Of a stretch of DNA of 64,000 nucleotides, positions 1-11,217 are shown piece after piece. The number at the start of each line of letters is the position of its first letter. Within the stretch, counting starts at the first letter, position 1. The notes under the pieces were generated by a model. That model was not told the origin of the DNA. It was given only the letters and a program-made list of their open reading frames with translations, and ran no database searches. Made by a program: the position numbers and the translations under genes. The DNA is from Scheffersomyces stipitis CBS 6054 (lineage: Eukaryota; Ascomycota; Pichiomycetes; Serinales; Debaryomycetaceae), in assembly GCF_000209165.1 (NCBI RefSeq), contig NC_009068.1:930001-994000 (forward strand). The letters run 5' to 3'.

Positions 1-3000
1 TACAGAAGCTTAACCTTAAAGCTGAGGTCAACAATCACCAGGAGCACACAATAGAAATCCCTGGCTCAGGATTATTCGCGCAGCAGACCACTGAGTTGAA
101 ACATTTCTGCGAGCCCTCGAGTTAGCAGCTGGTGAAGTGGGATATTTTAAGGATTTATTTCCTCGCAGAATAGACACAAACGGTGACAAATACGAGCTTA
201 TGTTGATGTTTTTCTGCAGAAAATTGCATCTTTCAGATCTATTTGCAAGTAGATATTTCTCATCGGAAAGTGATCCCAGAGATAATCGGTGGCCATGGCC
301 GGGATTGCACCCAAAAATGGAAGTAATCTTCGCCTCCCCTCTTTTGGCCCCCCCTTGGGTCGACGCCGCACAGGACGCAGACGAAAATGCAAACTAGAAA
401 ATATTCTCATAGTTAAATTAGGGCCACAAAATACATGTTAGCCAAAGCTTGTCGCAGCATCTTGCCAAGAGCGACTGGCCACCATTCCTTTGCTGATTAG
501 CCATTTACCAACTGTGAAATCACGGCCCAGAGTACCAAACAGGCGGAATTATTCCTGCTCTGGGGGAGACGTTCATGGAGCAGCCAGAATTAAGGGGTGT
601 GGGCGGCTATTCGCTGTGAGGGATCTGTCGCAGGGCGATGTCAAGTGGAGCAAAAAATACATTAAGAGGGCTCCATGATTCAGAGTCATAGGGTTCAATT
701 TCGCATGTAAAAGTGTAATCTCGATCTGAAGATGCCATAGCAGTGGGCTACACAAACAGCATGGTGCTTAGCCACCGACTGTACGGTCTATTTGTTTAGG
801 TGCATCTTGCTGGAACAATAGGCTACATACCTACAGTTAACATCGGTACGGCGCCAGGTGGTCCCGCCCCATGCATTCAAAATGCTTGACTGGGATTGTG
901 CCGAAAATTGAAAATGATATTTCAGAACGAGGAAGGGGAAAAATCTGCATTTCGGGACGGTTGCATCTGAGCGGATGCAAAAGGCTAGCTTCTATTGGGA
1001 TATCGAGGAAGGTGGGACTCTGATAATGCTGGCAGTTTTCGGTTTCGTTCCGAAGGTGCATAATGTTACGAGAAATCGGTTCTCGATGGTGGCATTCTTG
1101 GGCTTTATCAAGAGATCTGCCAGACAGATCGATAAGCTCAGATCTGCGAATTTTTCAGGGTATCCCTTGACCAAAAATAATTCAATATCACCGTCTTGCG
1201 CTTCTGTCATCGACAAGAAGCACCTGGTCAAGGGTTTGTTCCATTCATTGCTGAAACAGACCCCAACGAGTGGACAATAGAGTGAAACATCAGATCGGTA
1301 TAGACATCCGAAGCCTGCTCCAAAAACAGTAATTCGAAGCCCCTGCCCTTGGACAAGTTCAACACTTCGTATATAGAAAGTATCCTAGATCGTTCTTGTG
1401 GCAACAAAGGCTGAACAATAGGAGCCAAATCGTGAATCTTGTAGCCGTTACTCTATTAGGAATTTCCGAATTAATATGATCCCGGAGAATGGTATTTTGT
1501 AGAATCCCTACTCGAACTGGGAGTCCCAAAATAAACTTGAACATACCTTCTATATAATAGTTGATCCAGCTGTATACACAATTAAATTAATTTATGGTAG
1601 GCGAGATTGATTGTTACAAAAAGGATCTACGCGAAATCATGGTTTCAGATTCTTGCAAGCTATTGTACAGCCCCAGATACACCAGAGCAGTGGTCTCATC
1701 GGAAGGGGCCCAGCAAAATCGAAGAGATAATTTTCGTTGTTAATACTTTTGCTGGATGGACCTTAGCTGGATCATCGTGCATTTCACGTCTGGTTTTCTA
1801 GAAACTTGAGCCGGACTAGCCTGTACGGACAGCATGAATCTTTGTAGCATCTTTTGAGAGAGAATATTGCAACATGAATCCTACCATTTTACTAGAAGAA
1901 GCAAGACCCCCCACTTGAGACTTAATCTATTTCTAATTACAATTTGAGCCACTGGGTTTCTAAATTTGCTTCGATAATTTGGGAGGATCTGCCGCGACGA
2001 ATTTTAGATTACGATTTTTAAAAAGTCTAAATGTAATATTAAAACTACAAGTATCACAATTGTATGGGCGCCAACCTGTAAGTCTACCACACTACAACAT
2101 GCAAATGAGCCACGAAAATAATTTCTATTGATCAATACTACCCTGCATTGCCTACCATATCATATTTTCTTTCAAGTATTCAGACACGTCAAATAGGGAG
2201 CTAGGCGCCCGGTTTGAGAGCAGCAAAAAGCTTGCCTATCTGATGTGATTACAATGTCTCACCAGGATGTCTGATTTGTGTGTTGACGGGATATTGGAGC
2301 CTTTGTCTGCGATAGAGAACAGACAAACAGACTTGTAGGTGCGCTGACGTCAGACTAATGAATAGATAATAATTATGCATCTATCTGTGTTAGGTTGCCC
2401 AATTCGTAAGAGTACCGTAACCTGCATTCTGCCACAAATTAAACTTTTACTGTAGGGGGGCGGACAAAGCATCCCAAAGTAGGTATTGTTATCATAGAGT
2501 ATTCCGATAACATTCGCAGAACAAAGGATCACTTAGGATAATAGAATTTTGTGTCTGGTATGATCCGGCGGGAGAATAGTTCCGCCATTGGGCACAACCA
2601 GTGGCCATTGCCTGAGCAACGTAATGGCGCCCAAACGCTGAAGAGATGGACCCCCAAACTTCTGTCTTGGGGGAGCAATAGAAGTTGCAGTCTAGATTGA
2701 GTGTCTGGTGCAGCGACAGCTGACTGGTGTCTGAATGTAAAAGAACGAATACAATTAAACTTTAACCTCAATGGGCCGATAAGATATTTTTTCATGGTGA
2801 GATTCTCTCCCCTTGATAAGAACAGCCAGACATTAGTTGATACTACTGTACGAGATTCTTGGGGACAGACATATACGAGGACTTGACCAGGTGAAGGGGG
2901 GCATCCGAGAAATAGTCTGATTTCAACGTTGTCGTTAACGTTGGTCGTTGGCCTCACCGTTGAGAATCTGTTGGAAATGACATTGAACGGGTCTGTTAAA

Positions 3001-3450
3001 TTGTAACTGTCGGACACGACCCAAAAGCAGACACTAAAACTTTACAGCACAATAGCCCAAAAAAATGGGAGCCCAATGAGCATGGCTAGCAAGACAAAAT
3101 AGTGTTGGCAAAGTCTTAAGCCTGGGCGCCATCCCCTGTCGCAATCTTGCACGTCAGGCATAAGGCGTGGTGGTTACGACCGACAACTCAGTTAATTAAT
3201 GCGTCGAGTGCAGATTCGGCGATCATGCTATACAAGGGGTACAAGTGGGGTAGTTAGTGGGGAAGAAAGCAATTCCTATTAGGCCTGATAAAATATATTT
3301 CGGTGTGTACACGTGAACACCTGCGCAAGCGTTGCATTTTGCAGAATCGTAGCACGGTGCGGCTCGCGCACAGTTGTAGGCTCCACTGACAAGAAAATAC
3401 GTGCGTCACTATGAATCGCGCAGAGTTAGCGAGCTGTAGGGCCACGGCGT

Positions 3451-3500
3451 AGGGAGACGTAGGGAGAGCTAGGGAGAGCTAGGGAGAAGTAGGGCGACTG
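3451..3500. repeat. 10-bp tandem repeat, 5 copies
   Basis: Five adjacent units of exactly 10 bp with consensus AGGGAGANST run without gaps. The last copy is diverged (AGGGCGACTG). It lies between two GTTAGCGAG words (around 3424 and 3501). Confidence 0.85.
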
Positions 3501-4130
3501 GTTAGCGAGGGACTTGAAAGTAAGTCTTACGGGGAGTGCTCGAATGTGCATGGGATCGGTACGGTTTTGGCTGCACGAGTCCCTACGCCGAAGCCGAACA
3601 ACTTTTCCACTATGGAGTGGCGAGATGCTCTGGTATTTTGTGGCCCTAGCCTCGTTATTTCCTACCACGTAACGTGATTTCTTGTTGGTTCTCGTAAACA
3701 GCTCTGTACTTCTAATCTAGAACTTGATTGTCTCTGGGGTAGTGGAACAAGTCACGTTTGTCGGAGTCATCGATGTTGGAATAGTTCCAGGTGGTAGCGA
3801 TAAATTTTAGCGACGAGACGCACTAGGGGGCCCAGACAGTGCATTAGTGTTACTGCGAAAAGTGATACTACCTGGGAACATTTGGATTTGATCGCCAGAT
3901 GACGTTACAGTGACAGGATATATACGGAGTTGGCAACCATTACCAGGTACGGGGATTGGTACGGGATCCAGCAAGTCATCGGTGATGTCACCATAGAGTT
4001 AGCGAAGCATCCGATAATATTCTGGTGGTGAACTTGTAGCATCAAAGTTGAGAATTTCTTCTGTGGCACCGTGATAAGCCATCGCTGTCATAGCGGTAAA
4101 GAATTAGCGACAGATTTTTGAGATCGGCAC

Positions 4131-4160
4131 AGCCGTAGGCAGCCGTAAGCAGCCGTCGGC
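4131..4160. repeat. 10-bp tandem repeat, 3 copies
   Basis: Three adjacent 10-bp units AGCCGTAGGC, AGCCGTAAGC and AGCCGTCGGC, in non-coding DNA. The unit sequence is unrelated to the array at 3451 but the period is identical. Confidence 0.85.
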
Positions 4161-6086
4161 AAAAAGGGTTCTCAGAGAACGTCAGCGTGGGGACCAATTC
4201 ACCGTGCCACGGTGCCGAGGGCGGAGGCGATCTTCCTCGGAATGAACAGTATGATGATAGTAGAGAAAGTCTGTTGTAACTTGTGGTGCTATTCGGCGTA
4301 AAGTTCCATCGCAAGACCTCGGAACATCTACTGGTTCCATCCAGAAGCATCTCCATCAGCGTAAAGTTGCTCTCCCTGGGAAGATTTTCTTAGGCTCCAG
4401 ATTCGTAGTTGGCGGCATTTTCTTGGTTGGTCCGGCAGACTTAGACTGGAGAAATTGCAAGGGCGGATTGCTCAGTACTGCCGCATTGGGCATTTCGCCA
4501 CTACTAGGACCTTTATGGTTACGATACTGAGAGTATTTTTTGCAAAGTCGGGACGTGCACCTGCATGCCAGTCATCAAGCACAATCACAATGAAATCTTA
4601 CAGATAAATCTAACACCATCTGAGGCGAACGTGCAGAACCTGCAAAACTGCAAGTAACAAATAAATTAGTAAATATTCCTTTCGCTGGGCCAGCCAACAA
4701 TAATAATCACAAATATCCTAGCAAAAATATCAGTATAAACATTAGTATTGTGTCCTAAAAAATATTCTCAAACCTTAATCTACCTTTTGGCTTTGCTATG
4801 CTATGCTAGTTCTGTTCTGCAGCTGTAGCTCCTACTGCAGCTTTAGCTTTTGTTGATAGTGTTTCTGGCCCTCTTCGTTCTCGGCCGCTTCTGGCAACTC
4901 TGGCAGGGGGTGCGCCGATTTAGTAGCTCCGATGAAACACGTCACATCCCGATACTGCGGGCTCCAGAGGTCGTCCCGTCGTTTTGCGCTCAGATCGTGC
5001 TCGAGGAAGCTTTTGCCGCTCTTCCATGGTTCGGACACAGAGTGCTGCGGCGGAATTTGCAAGTTACCCCCCAAGTCAAGGTTTCAGCACTTACAGGTTC
5101 CGCTGGTGGCATTTCTGCGCAATATTAATTATATTTTCCCACGATTATTATTCTTATTATCTGCGTATTTTTAGTCTGCTTTTTTTTTTTGTTCTTGGTT
5201 CTCAACAAGGAAAGGGAGAACTCAAACACACTAACAGAAAGTATCTGGTGAAGCCAGAATAGACTAGACTCGCCATAGTTTCTGTCTCGGTATATATTAT
5301 CGAAGAAATCCTGTTCCGGCGAGCAGAGATGGAAGTTTTCTTCTTTCCTGATTTTGCTACGAGTGGATCACCTTAAAACGAGCTGATAGTGGATTCTCCT
5401 GGTATCTTGCAAGGGAATCTTATTATTCGGCACAGACATTATTAGTACTTACAGATTAGTGCCATTGTTTCTCAAACTACACTATATTTATTCTTGCCTT
5501 ACAGGTTCTGTGAGAATATTTTATTGCAGTTATCAGCCGATTTTAGTATATAAATCTTTGTATCTGCTTGATTTGACTTGAAGATAGGCAGTTGATCCTT
5601 GGTGACATCTGGCTCGTTATCAGACAATAGAAGTGACATCGAGAAAGCCGGCGCCATCGCAGCTTCCAGTTACACATAGAACTCGCCGTCGCACCGTGAC
5701 CCGCATAGAAATCAGAAGCTTCTGGTTCCTCCTCACATCTGATACATCTCACCATCTGGTCTCAGACCCCTGACACCGACAAAAAGCACTCTGACTCTAC
5801 CAGACCGTGCCAAACACCATCCGACAACCGCAGACATTACCACTGGTCGGATCCGTGTCGTCTTTTCACATTTTGCGCCTGACGTTTCTTATCAGCAGCT
5901 CAGACACTGTCCCTTGATTGGATACACATCTACAACAGTGTTGATACATCCACTGCATTAGCATCGCTATCTGTCACATCCACCCAGTCGTCTATCATAC
6001 TGACACACACCACTCCGTCTGTCAGAACTCAACCACGCTGCTCTCTGTCGCTACACCCATCACCTCCCTCGCATACACAGAGTAAC

Positions 6087-7781
6087 ATGTTTTCTACAGA
6101 TTACTCCCACGGCCTCGACTTGACGTTTGACCTCTACCTGATGCCACCGGCCTCGGCCGCCACGGCTCTGTCGACGAACAATACAAACTCTGCCGCCATC
6201 ACCAACGCATCTGCAGCTTCAAACGCAGGGGGCCTCACCTTGAACAACTTCCACTCGATCTACTCCCAGGACACAAACGACTTCCTCTACCAAAGCGACA
6301 TTTCAAACGGCACAACTTTGAATGGCAGCAACGACAACTTCATGAGCAACAACTCCGCCAGCATCACCATGCCGGTGTCGTCGTCGACGTCGTTGTCGTC
6401 CTTTTCAACCACTTCAACTACACCCTCCGAGTCACGTGCATCTATCTCGTCAGCTGACTCGGTTTACTACAACACTTCCAAGAACCAGTCCAACTTGTCG
6501 ATGTTTGCTCAGCCATACCCGTTCGGGATGCTGACGGCTCCCGGCCCAAGTGTCGCTGCGGCTGCTGCCATTGCTGCTGCTGCCGCTTCTGCAACCCAGC
6601 AGCCAAACGTCGCTACCAATTACAACAATCTTATCTACACCAACGGTGTCACAGGCACGACTAACAATCTCAATGTGAACAGCAACATCAACAGTAATAA
6701 CGGCACCAATAGTAATGGCACGTTATCTACGCCTCCTACGTCGCCAGCACCGGTGCCCTCGTACATGGCCGGAATTGACACCTCTGCACTCGCCAATACA
6801 TACCAGTTTGACTTTGACGATGTGCCACAGGATGCGCTTTTCAACACGGATGCACTTTTCGACAACAACACCAACCACAACCACCACTACAACCTGAACG
6901 GAGCATCAGTTCCGACCAACTACCAGTACAAGACGGTGCCGAACACGCCGATTTCTGAAGGGGACTTGGAAGGTTCGCCAATGATCATGATGCCTTCGGG
7001 AGTGCTTGGTCTGGCTGCAAACAAGCTTGTTTTGGAATCGCAGAATTTTGCCGGTAAACGAAGAAGAAACACCGAGCCCATGGCTACTGGTTTAGCCGCT
7101 TCCAGCTCGAGCTCGCATATGGGTGCAAATTCTACTTCTCTCGATGTCAAAACGGCTATTGAATTGGCCACAAGAGCTTTTTCCAAATCGCTGACGACGT
7201 CTTTGCACCATTCAGACGTTTCTCACCATCACCACTTACCCTTAGAATACAAGTACAACCAGCCGGTCAAGGAACAGCTTTTGCGTCGTTTTTCTGCATC
7301 TACTATCCGTGAGATCAAATTGACCGAACTGGACTTATTCTGCAAGAACCACTGCAACTCGAAGTTTCCTAACTATTTGGCAATGATTGACCACTTCGAT
7401 AAACACAGATTGAATTTGGTGGACTACAGGTCGTTTAAGTGCCCGGTAGCTGAATGCCCCATGCACATCTTAGGCTACGAGAAGAAAGCCGACTTGAGAC
7501 ATCATGTTGTCATTGATCATTTCAAGAAGGGTAAAGTATTGGACCAGTTCGAGATGTACAGTCTGCAATTACAGGCAATCATCTACGTCTGCACTCAGGA
7601 TAACTGCGGAAAGGGATTTTATAGAAGAGACAGTTTGACGAGACACATCAAGTTGGTGCACCAGAACCAGGCCAGTTTGTTCAACCAGAAGAGAAGGCAG
7701 AGCGAGGTGGGCACTATCGACGAGGACGAGGAAGATGCCCAGCTCAAATCCAAGAAGAAGAAGAGAAGAAAGAAGAACTGA
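6087..7781 (+). CDS. RME1: RME1-like C2H2 zinc-finger transcription factor
   Basis: A 564-residue protein with a long low-complexity N-terminus (Ser/Thr/Asn-rich, an alanine run near residues 155-170, His clusters) and three C-terminal zinc fingers. Finger 1 starts at C419/C423. Finger 2 starts at C452 and carries CPVAECPMHILGYEKK, closely matching the CPIEQCPWKILGFQQ segment of Saccharomyces Rme1. Finger 3 starts at C502 and is followed by a FN(Q)KRR-type basic tail, as in Rme1. Finger order, spacing and the basic tail together identify the family. In S. cerevisiae Rme1 represses entry into meiosis by acting on IME1; in CUG-clade yeasts the role is rewired (filament, spore or chlamydospore programmes), so the target here is unknown. 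The protein is much longer than the 300-residue S. cerevisiae one because of the N-terminus. The start is the first ATG of the frame, after a C/T-rich leader. Confidence 0.85.
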   Translation: MFSTDYSHGLDLTFDLYLMPPASAATALSTNNTNSAAITNASAASNAGGLTLNNFHSIYSQDTNDFLYQSDISNGTTLNGSNDNFMSNNSASITMPVSSSTSLSSFSTTSTTPSESRASISSADSVYYNTSKNQSNLSMFAQPYPFGMLTAPGPSVAAAAAIAAAAASATQQPNVATNYNNLIYTNGVTGTTNNLNVNSNINSNNGTNSNGTLSTPPTSPAPVPSYMAGIDTSALANTYQFDFDDVPQDALFNTDALFDNNTNHNHHYNLNGASVPTNYQYKTVPNTPISEGDLEGSPMIMMPSGVLGLAANKLVLESQNFAGKRRRNTEPMATGLAASSSSSHMGANSTSLDVKTAIELATRAFSKSLTTSLHHSDVSHHHHLPLEYKYNQPVKEQLLRRFSASTIREIKLTELDLFCKNHCNSKFPNYLAMIDHFDKHRLNLVDYRSFKCPVAECPMHILGYEKKADLRHHVVIDHFKKGKVLDQFEMYSLQLQAIIYVCTQDNCGKGFYRRDSLTRHIKLVHQNQASLFNQKRRQSEVGTIDEDEEDAQLKSKKKKRRKKN

Positions 7782-9115
7782 GCCCAAGAAGAATGTAAAC
7801 CAAATCTGATAATACATAAGATTACTATAGGATATGCAATCAGATTAATATTTATTAAGATCAGATTTATATCAGATGATGTCTAGGTTTTTCAGATACT
7901 ATCGGATTAACTTCAGATGAAAAGATTACTATCGGATTAACTAACCAACACTCCAATCACAACAAACAAACCTTTCTGGCTATGATAACTAGCAAGGCCA
8001 TTGCTAAGTAACCTAATTATTGTTCTCGCTGCTATTATTATATTCTTGTTAATTCAATTCGTTCTACCCCCTGTTTTCTATATACTATTTTATTATTGTA
8101 CCAGATTTGTTTTCCCCTCTAACATTATACACCTAGATACTACACTATGAATACACTCACCTCACCTCACGAAATCGTTGTAAGTTGTCACTGCAATGGT
8201 ATCCCTGTTTCTTCCTTTGTTTCAAATATTTTGCTGGACATACTTCCGTGAAACTTCACCAATCTTAACTTTGTTTCTGATTATGTGACACCACTATATA
8301 ATACTCCGTATGTAGTGCCGACATCTCCTGATTCACCTGCGCAATTCTGTAATTACACATTTCTCTATTAGCACATTTGTATAATAACACATTTGCAAGT
8401 TAGCTCCTTTTGGTGGATGACATTAGACCCCCTTTAGATGGCCCCCGTATGGAAATTACGTTTGACCCCCTTTTAGTTAATTTTCTGTTCAGCCCTTATG
8501 TTTTCTACAAGAAAAATACTTTAAGGAATCTTTAATCGTAGCCTATACCCTATTAAAATTACACTACCAAATGATGCGATTCCATGACACTAAATAAACC
8601 CATATTCACCTTCTTTGCGTTATTTCCATCGCTAACATTCTCACCCCGGCCCACAGTCTCGTATTTCGCATCCGAGCAGGCCTGGATCTCTTGTCTTATC
8701 TTATCAGCTGTGGCTCAAACCTCAGCGAGATGATTGGTGAATATCCAAATACTAGGCATCTCAGGAAGTCCGGTAAAACCTGAAAATAATACAAATCGAG
8801 GAAAATTGGAATTATATATGAACTGTAGAGAGTTTATAGACACTAGAAATTGTAAAAAATCTCATCAATCCTCTAATCCAAGGCTCTCGCAAAATGCAGC
8901 AGCCTTTAATGTGTTCGCAGCCATTTCTGCGCAATTAGACTCCACAGTTACATTTACAAGAAATGATTGCAGGTCAGCATGGCCGTGAAAAGTTACCGAA
9001 AACTAACTCGATATAAAGCTGTGCTTTGCTGGTTGGACTTCAGGCTACGTTCAACAAGACAAGAATTCTGTTGTTGTGTAGTATTTTCACCTTCTCCTCC
9101 CTGTACTCTTTCCTG
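7782..9115. other. Intergenic region between RME1 and the oxygenase gene
   Basis: The first part is the RME1 3' region. It has repeated TCAGATT-type words and a 16-nt direct repeat (7897-7912 and 7927-7942). A second pair of C-rich repeats, GACCCCCTTTTAG-like, lies at about 8426 and 8464. No gene is visible. The small frame near 8734 has no ATG start and no recognisable composition. Confidence 0.5.
7897..7942 (+). repeat. 16-nt direct repeat in RME1 3' region
   Basis: TACTATCGGATTAACT occurs perfectly at 7897-7912 and 7927-7942, 30 nt apart start to start. It lies about 120 nt beyond the RME1 stop, so it may be in the 3' UTR. Confidence 0.75.
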
Positions 9116-10201
9116 ATGACCGTCCTGTCCAACATAAGACCTTGGCAATCGCCAGAAGAAACTCAGGAAGATCTAGACTGGGCAAATCTTACCATTATTG
9201 ACTTGGCCCACTTTGATGAACCTGGCCAGAAGCAAATTCTTGCCAATCAGCTAAAGGAGGCTCTGAACTCAGATGGTTTCTGGGCTGTGATTAACGGAGG
9301 ATTTGACCAAAATGATATCAATGAAGCATTTGCCTATGGAAGAAGTTTCTTCGAAGATTACACTGAAGAAGAGAAGAAAGCGTTGGAAGTAGATTTCACC
9401 ACTGGAAACTATTTTGGCTACAAAGTCCGTGGAAACAAGCCTGTTTTTGGCACCCAAGTCAGAGACAACACCGAAACCCTCAACATTGCCAAATTCACCA
9501 AAGATGACACATTTGCCGAATACCACAAGAACAACTTCATCCAAAATAACCATGATAAGTTAGCCCAACTCTCTCGGAAGGTGTTTGAAGTTGCCCGTAA
9601 GTTATTTATATTGTTTGCCATTATTCTCGAACTAGATGAGAATTATTTTGTTGATCGTCATCTTTATGACGATCCCAGTGACGATCTGCTTCGGTTCATG
9701 AAATATCACCCAAGAACAAAAGAAGAAGACGCTCAGGTAGAGAACATATGGGCAAGAGCACATACTGACTTTGGGAGTTTGACCCTATTGTTCAACCAGG
9801 TGGTAGCTGGCCTACAGATCAAGTTGGCTGACGGAGAATGGAAGTATGTCAAACCGGTCACTGGTGGACTTATCTGCAACATCGGAGATACTTTAAATTT
9901 CTGGTCTGGAGGATATTTCAAGACCACTATTCACAGAGTAGTGAGACCTCCTGAAGATCAGGTTAATGCACCTAGAATTGGAGCCTTCTATTTCGTTCGT
10001 CCAGGAGACAAAGCCCAAATACAAATTGCCCCATCTCCGTTATTGAAGCGTTTAGGGTTATACAGAGAAACCGAACCTATTGGTGGTACGGAATACGTGA
10101 GAAAGAGAGTCAAGGATTACCATGACGTGAAAGGTTATAATAAGCAGGCCGACAAGGTATTCAAGTTGGGAGAGTTTGAGGTTATTGACGGTTTTAATTA
10201 G
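9116..10201 (+). CDS. 2-oxoglutarate/Fe(II)-dependent oxygenase (isopenicillin N synthase-like)
   Basis: A 361-residue protein of the 2OG-Fe(II) dioxygenase superfamily, with both an N-terminal DIOX_N-type half (the 'DGFWAVINGGF' helix region near residue 55) and the C-terminal double-stranded beta-helix. Iron ligands are visible as AHTDFGS (H216, D218) and TTIHRVVRPP (H273). The 2OG-binding arginine is in PRIGAFYF (R287), with glycine where many relatives have serine (RxS). Members hydroxylate or desaturate small molecules; the substrate cannot be read from sequence. The ATG at 9116 is chosen because the open frame upstream (to 9026) has no ATG and the family's N-terminus begins just after it. 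It is a single-exon gene with no operon-like neighbour. Confidence 0.85.
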   Translation: MTVLSNIRPWQSPEETQEDLDWANLTIIDLAHFDEPGQKQILANQLKEALNSDGFWAVINGGFDQNDINEAFAYGRSFFEDYTEEEKKALEVDFTTGNYFGYKVRGNKPVFGTQVRDNTETLNIAKFTKDDTFAEYHKNNFIQNNHDKLAQLSRKVFEVARKLFILFAIILELDENYFVDRHLYDDPSDDLLRFMKYHPRTKEEDAQVENIWARAHTDFGSLTLLFNQVVAGLQIKLADGEWKYVKPVTGGLICNIGDTLNFWSGGYFKTTIHRVVRPPEDQVNAPRIGAFYFVRPGDKAQIQIAPSPLLKRLGLYRETEPIGGTEYVRKRVKDYHDVKGYNKQADKVFKLGEFEVIDGFN

Positions 10202-11217
10202 TAGGCAAATTGCAGAGACTAATTACTTTATGTCTAGTTATTTAGGATGAATTGATTTCTTTTACGTCGTTTTCAATTCGTGTAGATACGATTTCCCGAA
10301 CTGGAAGCTCTTCTAAGAGGAGGGCTTTAAATTCTGAGTTATATCCAATAATATAATGAATATCGTAGACTCGCTAACTCTAGCCATTATTCAGACCCCT
10401 GCTATCTAAATTTTGCACCTGGAACCTACTATTCTTTCATGCACACCCCAACTTCTTGTCCCAAGAGAAGGGGCGTGCTGCAGCACCAGAGACAATTGGC
10501 ATAATTTCCAATTGAGACAAGTCCAGTTTGCAGCTATAGGCGTGTGCCAAGTGATGCAAGGAGTACGTAAAAGTATACCTCCAAGATAAGATGTAATCTT
10601 GCGGTTTTCCTTACTGTAGTTTCCTGGGAGAGTGCAAAAAGCTGGAGCTATGATGCAGAAGTGAGATTAAGGAGATAAAAACTCGACTTTGTGGGATTCA
10701 AAAGCGAGCTAAAGTTCACCAAAAGTATCATGAAATCAACCCTTAAGTTGCGAGTCAGTCAATGTATCCCAAATGTTAGTTATCTGTTTTAAGTCGAGTC
10801 TGCAAGTATATATTGAAGTCTAGGAATTAGCGTGGGAACTTGTGGTTGTCACATGACAGTAAATCACACTCAAATGGGTGCGAATTCTGGTGAATTACAC
10901 TGGCAAGAGATATACGCGTCACAGTATTAGGCTCAGCGTAGATGGTGTTCCAGAAGTCGTAAGCTCATGAAAGTAAATCAGTCACAATATTTGTGAGCTG
11001 TATATCTTGCTTACCAAATTTGAAGAAGTTGTTAATTCTTCTTCCTACTTTAGTTCACCCTTTTTCCATATCTCGCAAGGTTCTTCTCTCCCAAATGCGT
11101 CGCACCGCGCGATCGTGGCAGATCTAGTGGGAACAAAAAAAGCATCAATTTTCAGTTCGAATTTGCTTCTTTTGTTCATTCTTCACTGATTCACTACTAA
11201 AAGCTGTCAGCGACACC
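10202..11217. other. Intergenic region upstream of ISW2
   Basis: Nothing gene-like is seen. It would contain the 3' end of the oxygenase transcript and the ISW2 promoter. An AGCGACA word lies at 11209-11215, three bases before the ISW2 ATG. Confidence 0.5.

Larger units (their letters stand above)
1..6086. other. Long gene-free region upstream of RME1-like gene
   Basis: No credible coding region is visible in about 6 kb. The longest frame (162 codons, minus strand near 2529-3017) is of mixed composition and resembles no family I know. The DNA holds two 10-bp tandem arrays (3451-3500 and 4131-4160), several TTAGCGA-type words, and near 4817-4848 a 14-nt imperfect direct repeat. The last 500 bases before the RME1 ATG are C/T/A-rich and G-poor on the plus strand, as expected for a long 5' leader, with a TATA-like stretch around 5547-5556. 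The simplest reading is a large regulatory region for the downstream transcription factor. Unannotated non-coding transcripts cannot be excluded. Confidence 0.6.

Noticed and set aside
680..770. GGTTCAATTTC resembling a tRNA T-loop
   Set aside because: No matching acceptor stem, anticodon arm or D-arm around it. No tRNA was found anywhere in the window by eye.
2529..3017. 162-codon minus-strand frame
   Set aside because: It is the longest frame in the 6-kb gap, but its composition is unstructured, no family is recognisable and nothing supports its start.
9026..9115. Upstream extension of the oxygenase frame with a hydrophobic stretch
   Set aside because: It would look like a signal anchor but has no ATG; the first ATG at 9116 gives a family-length protein.
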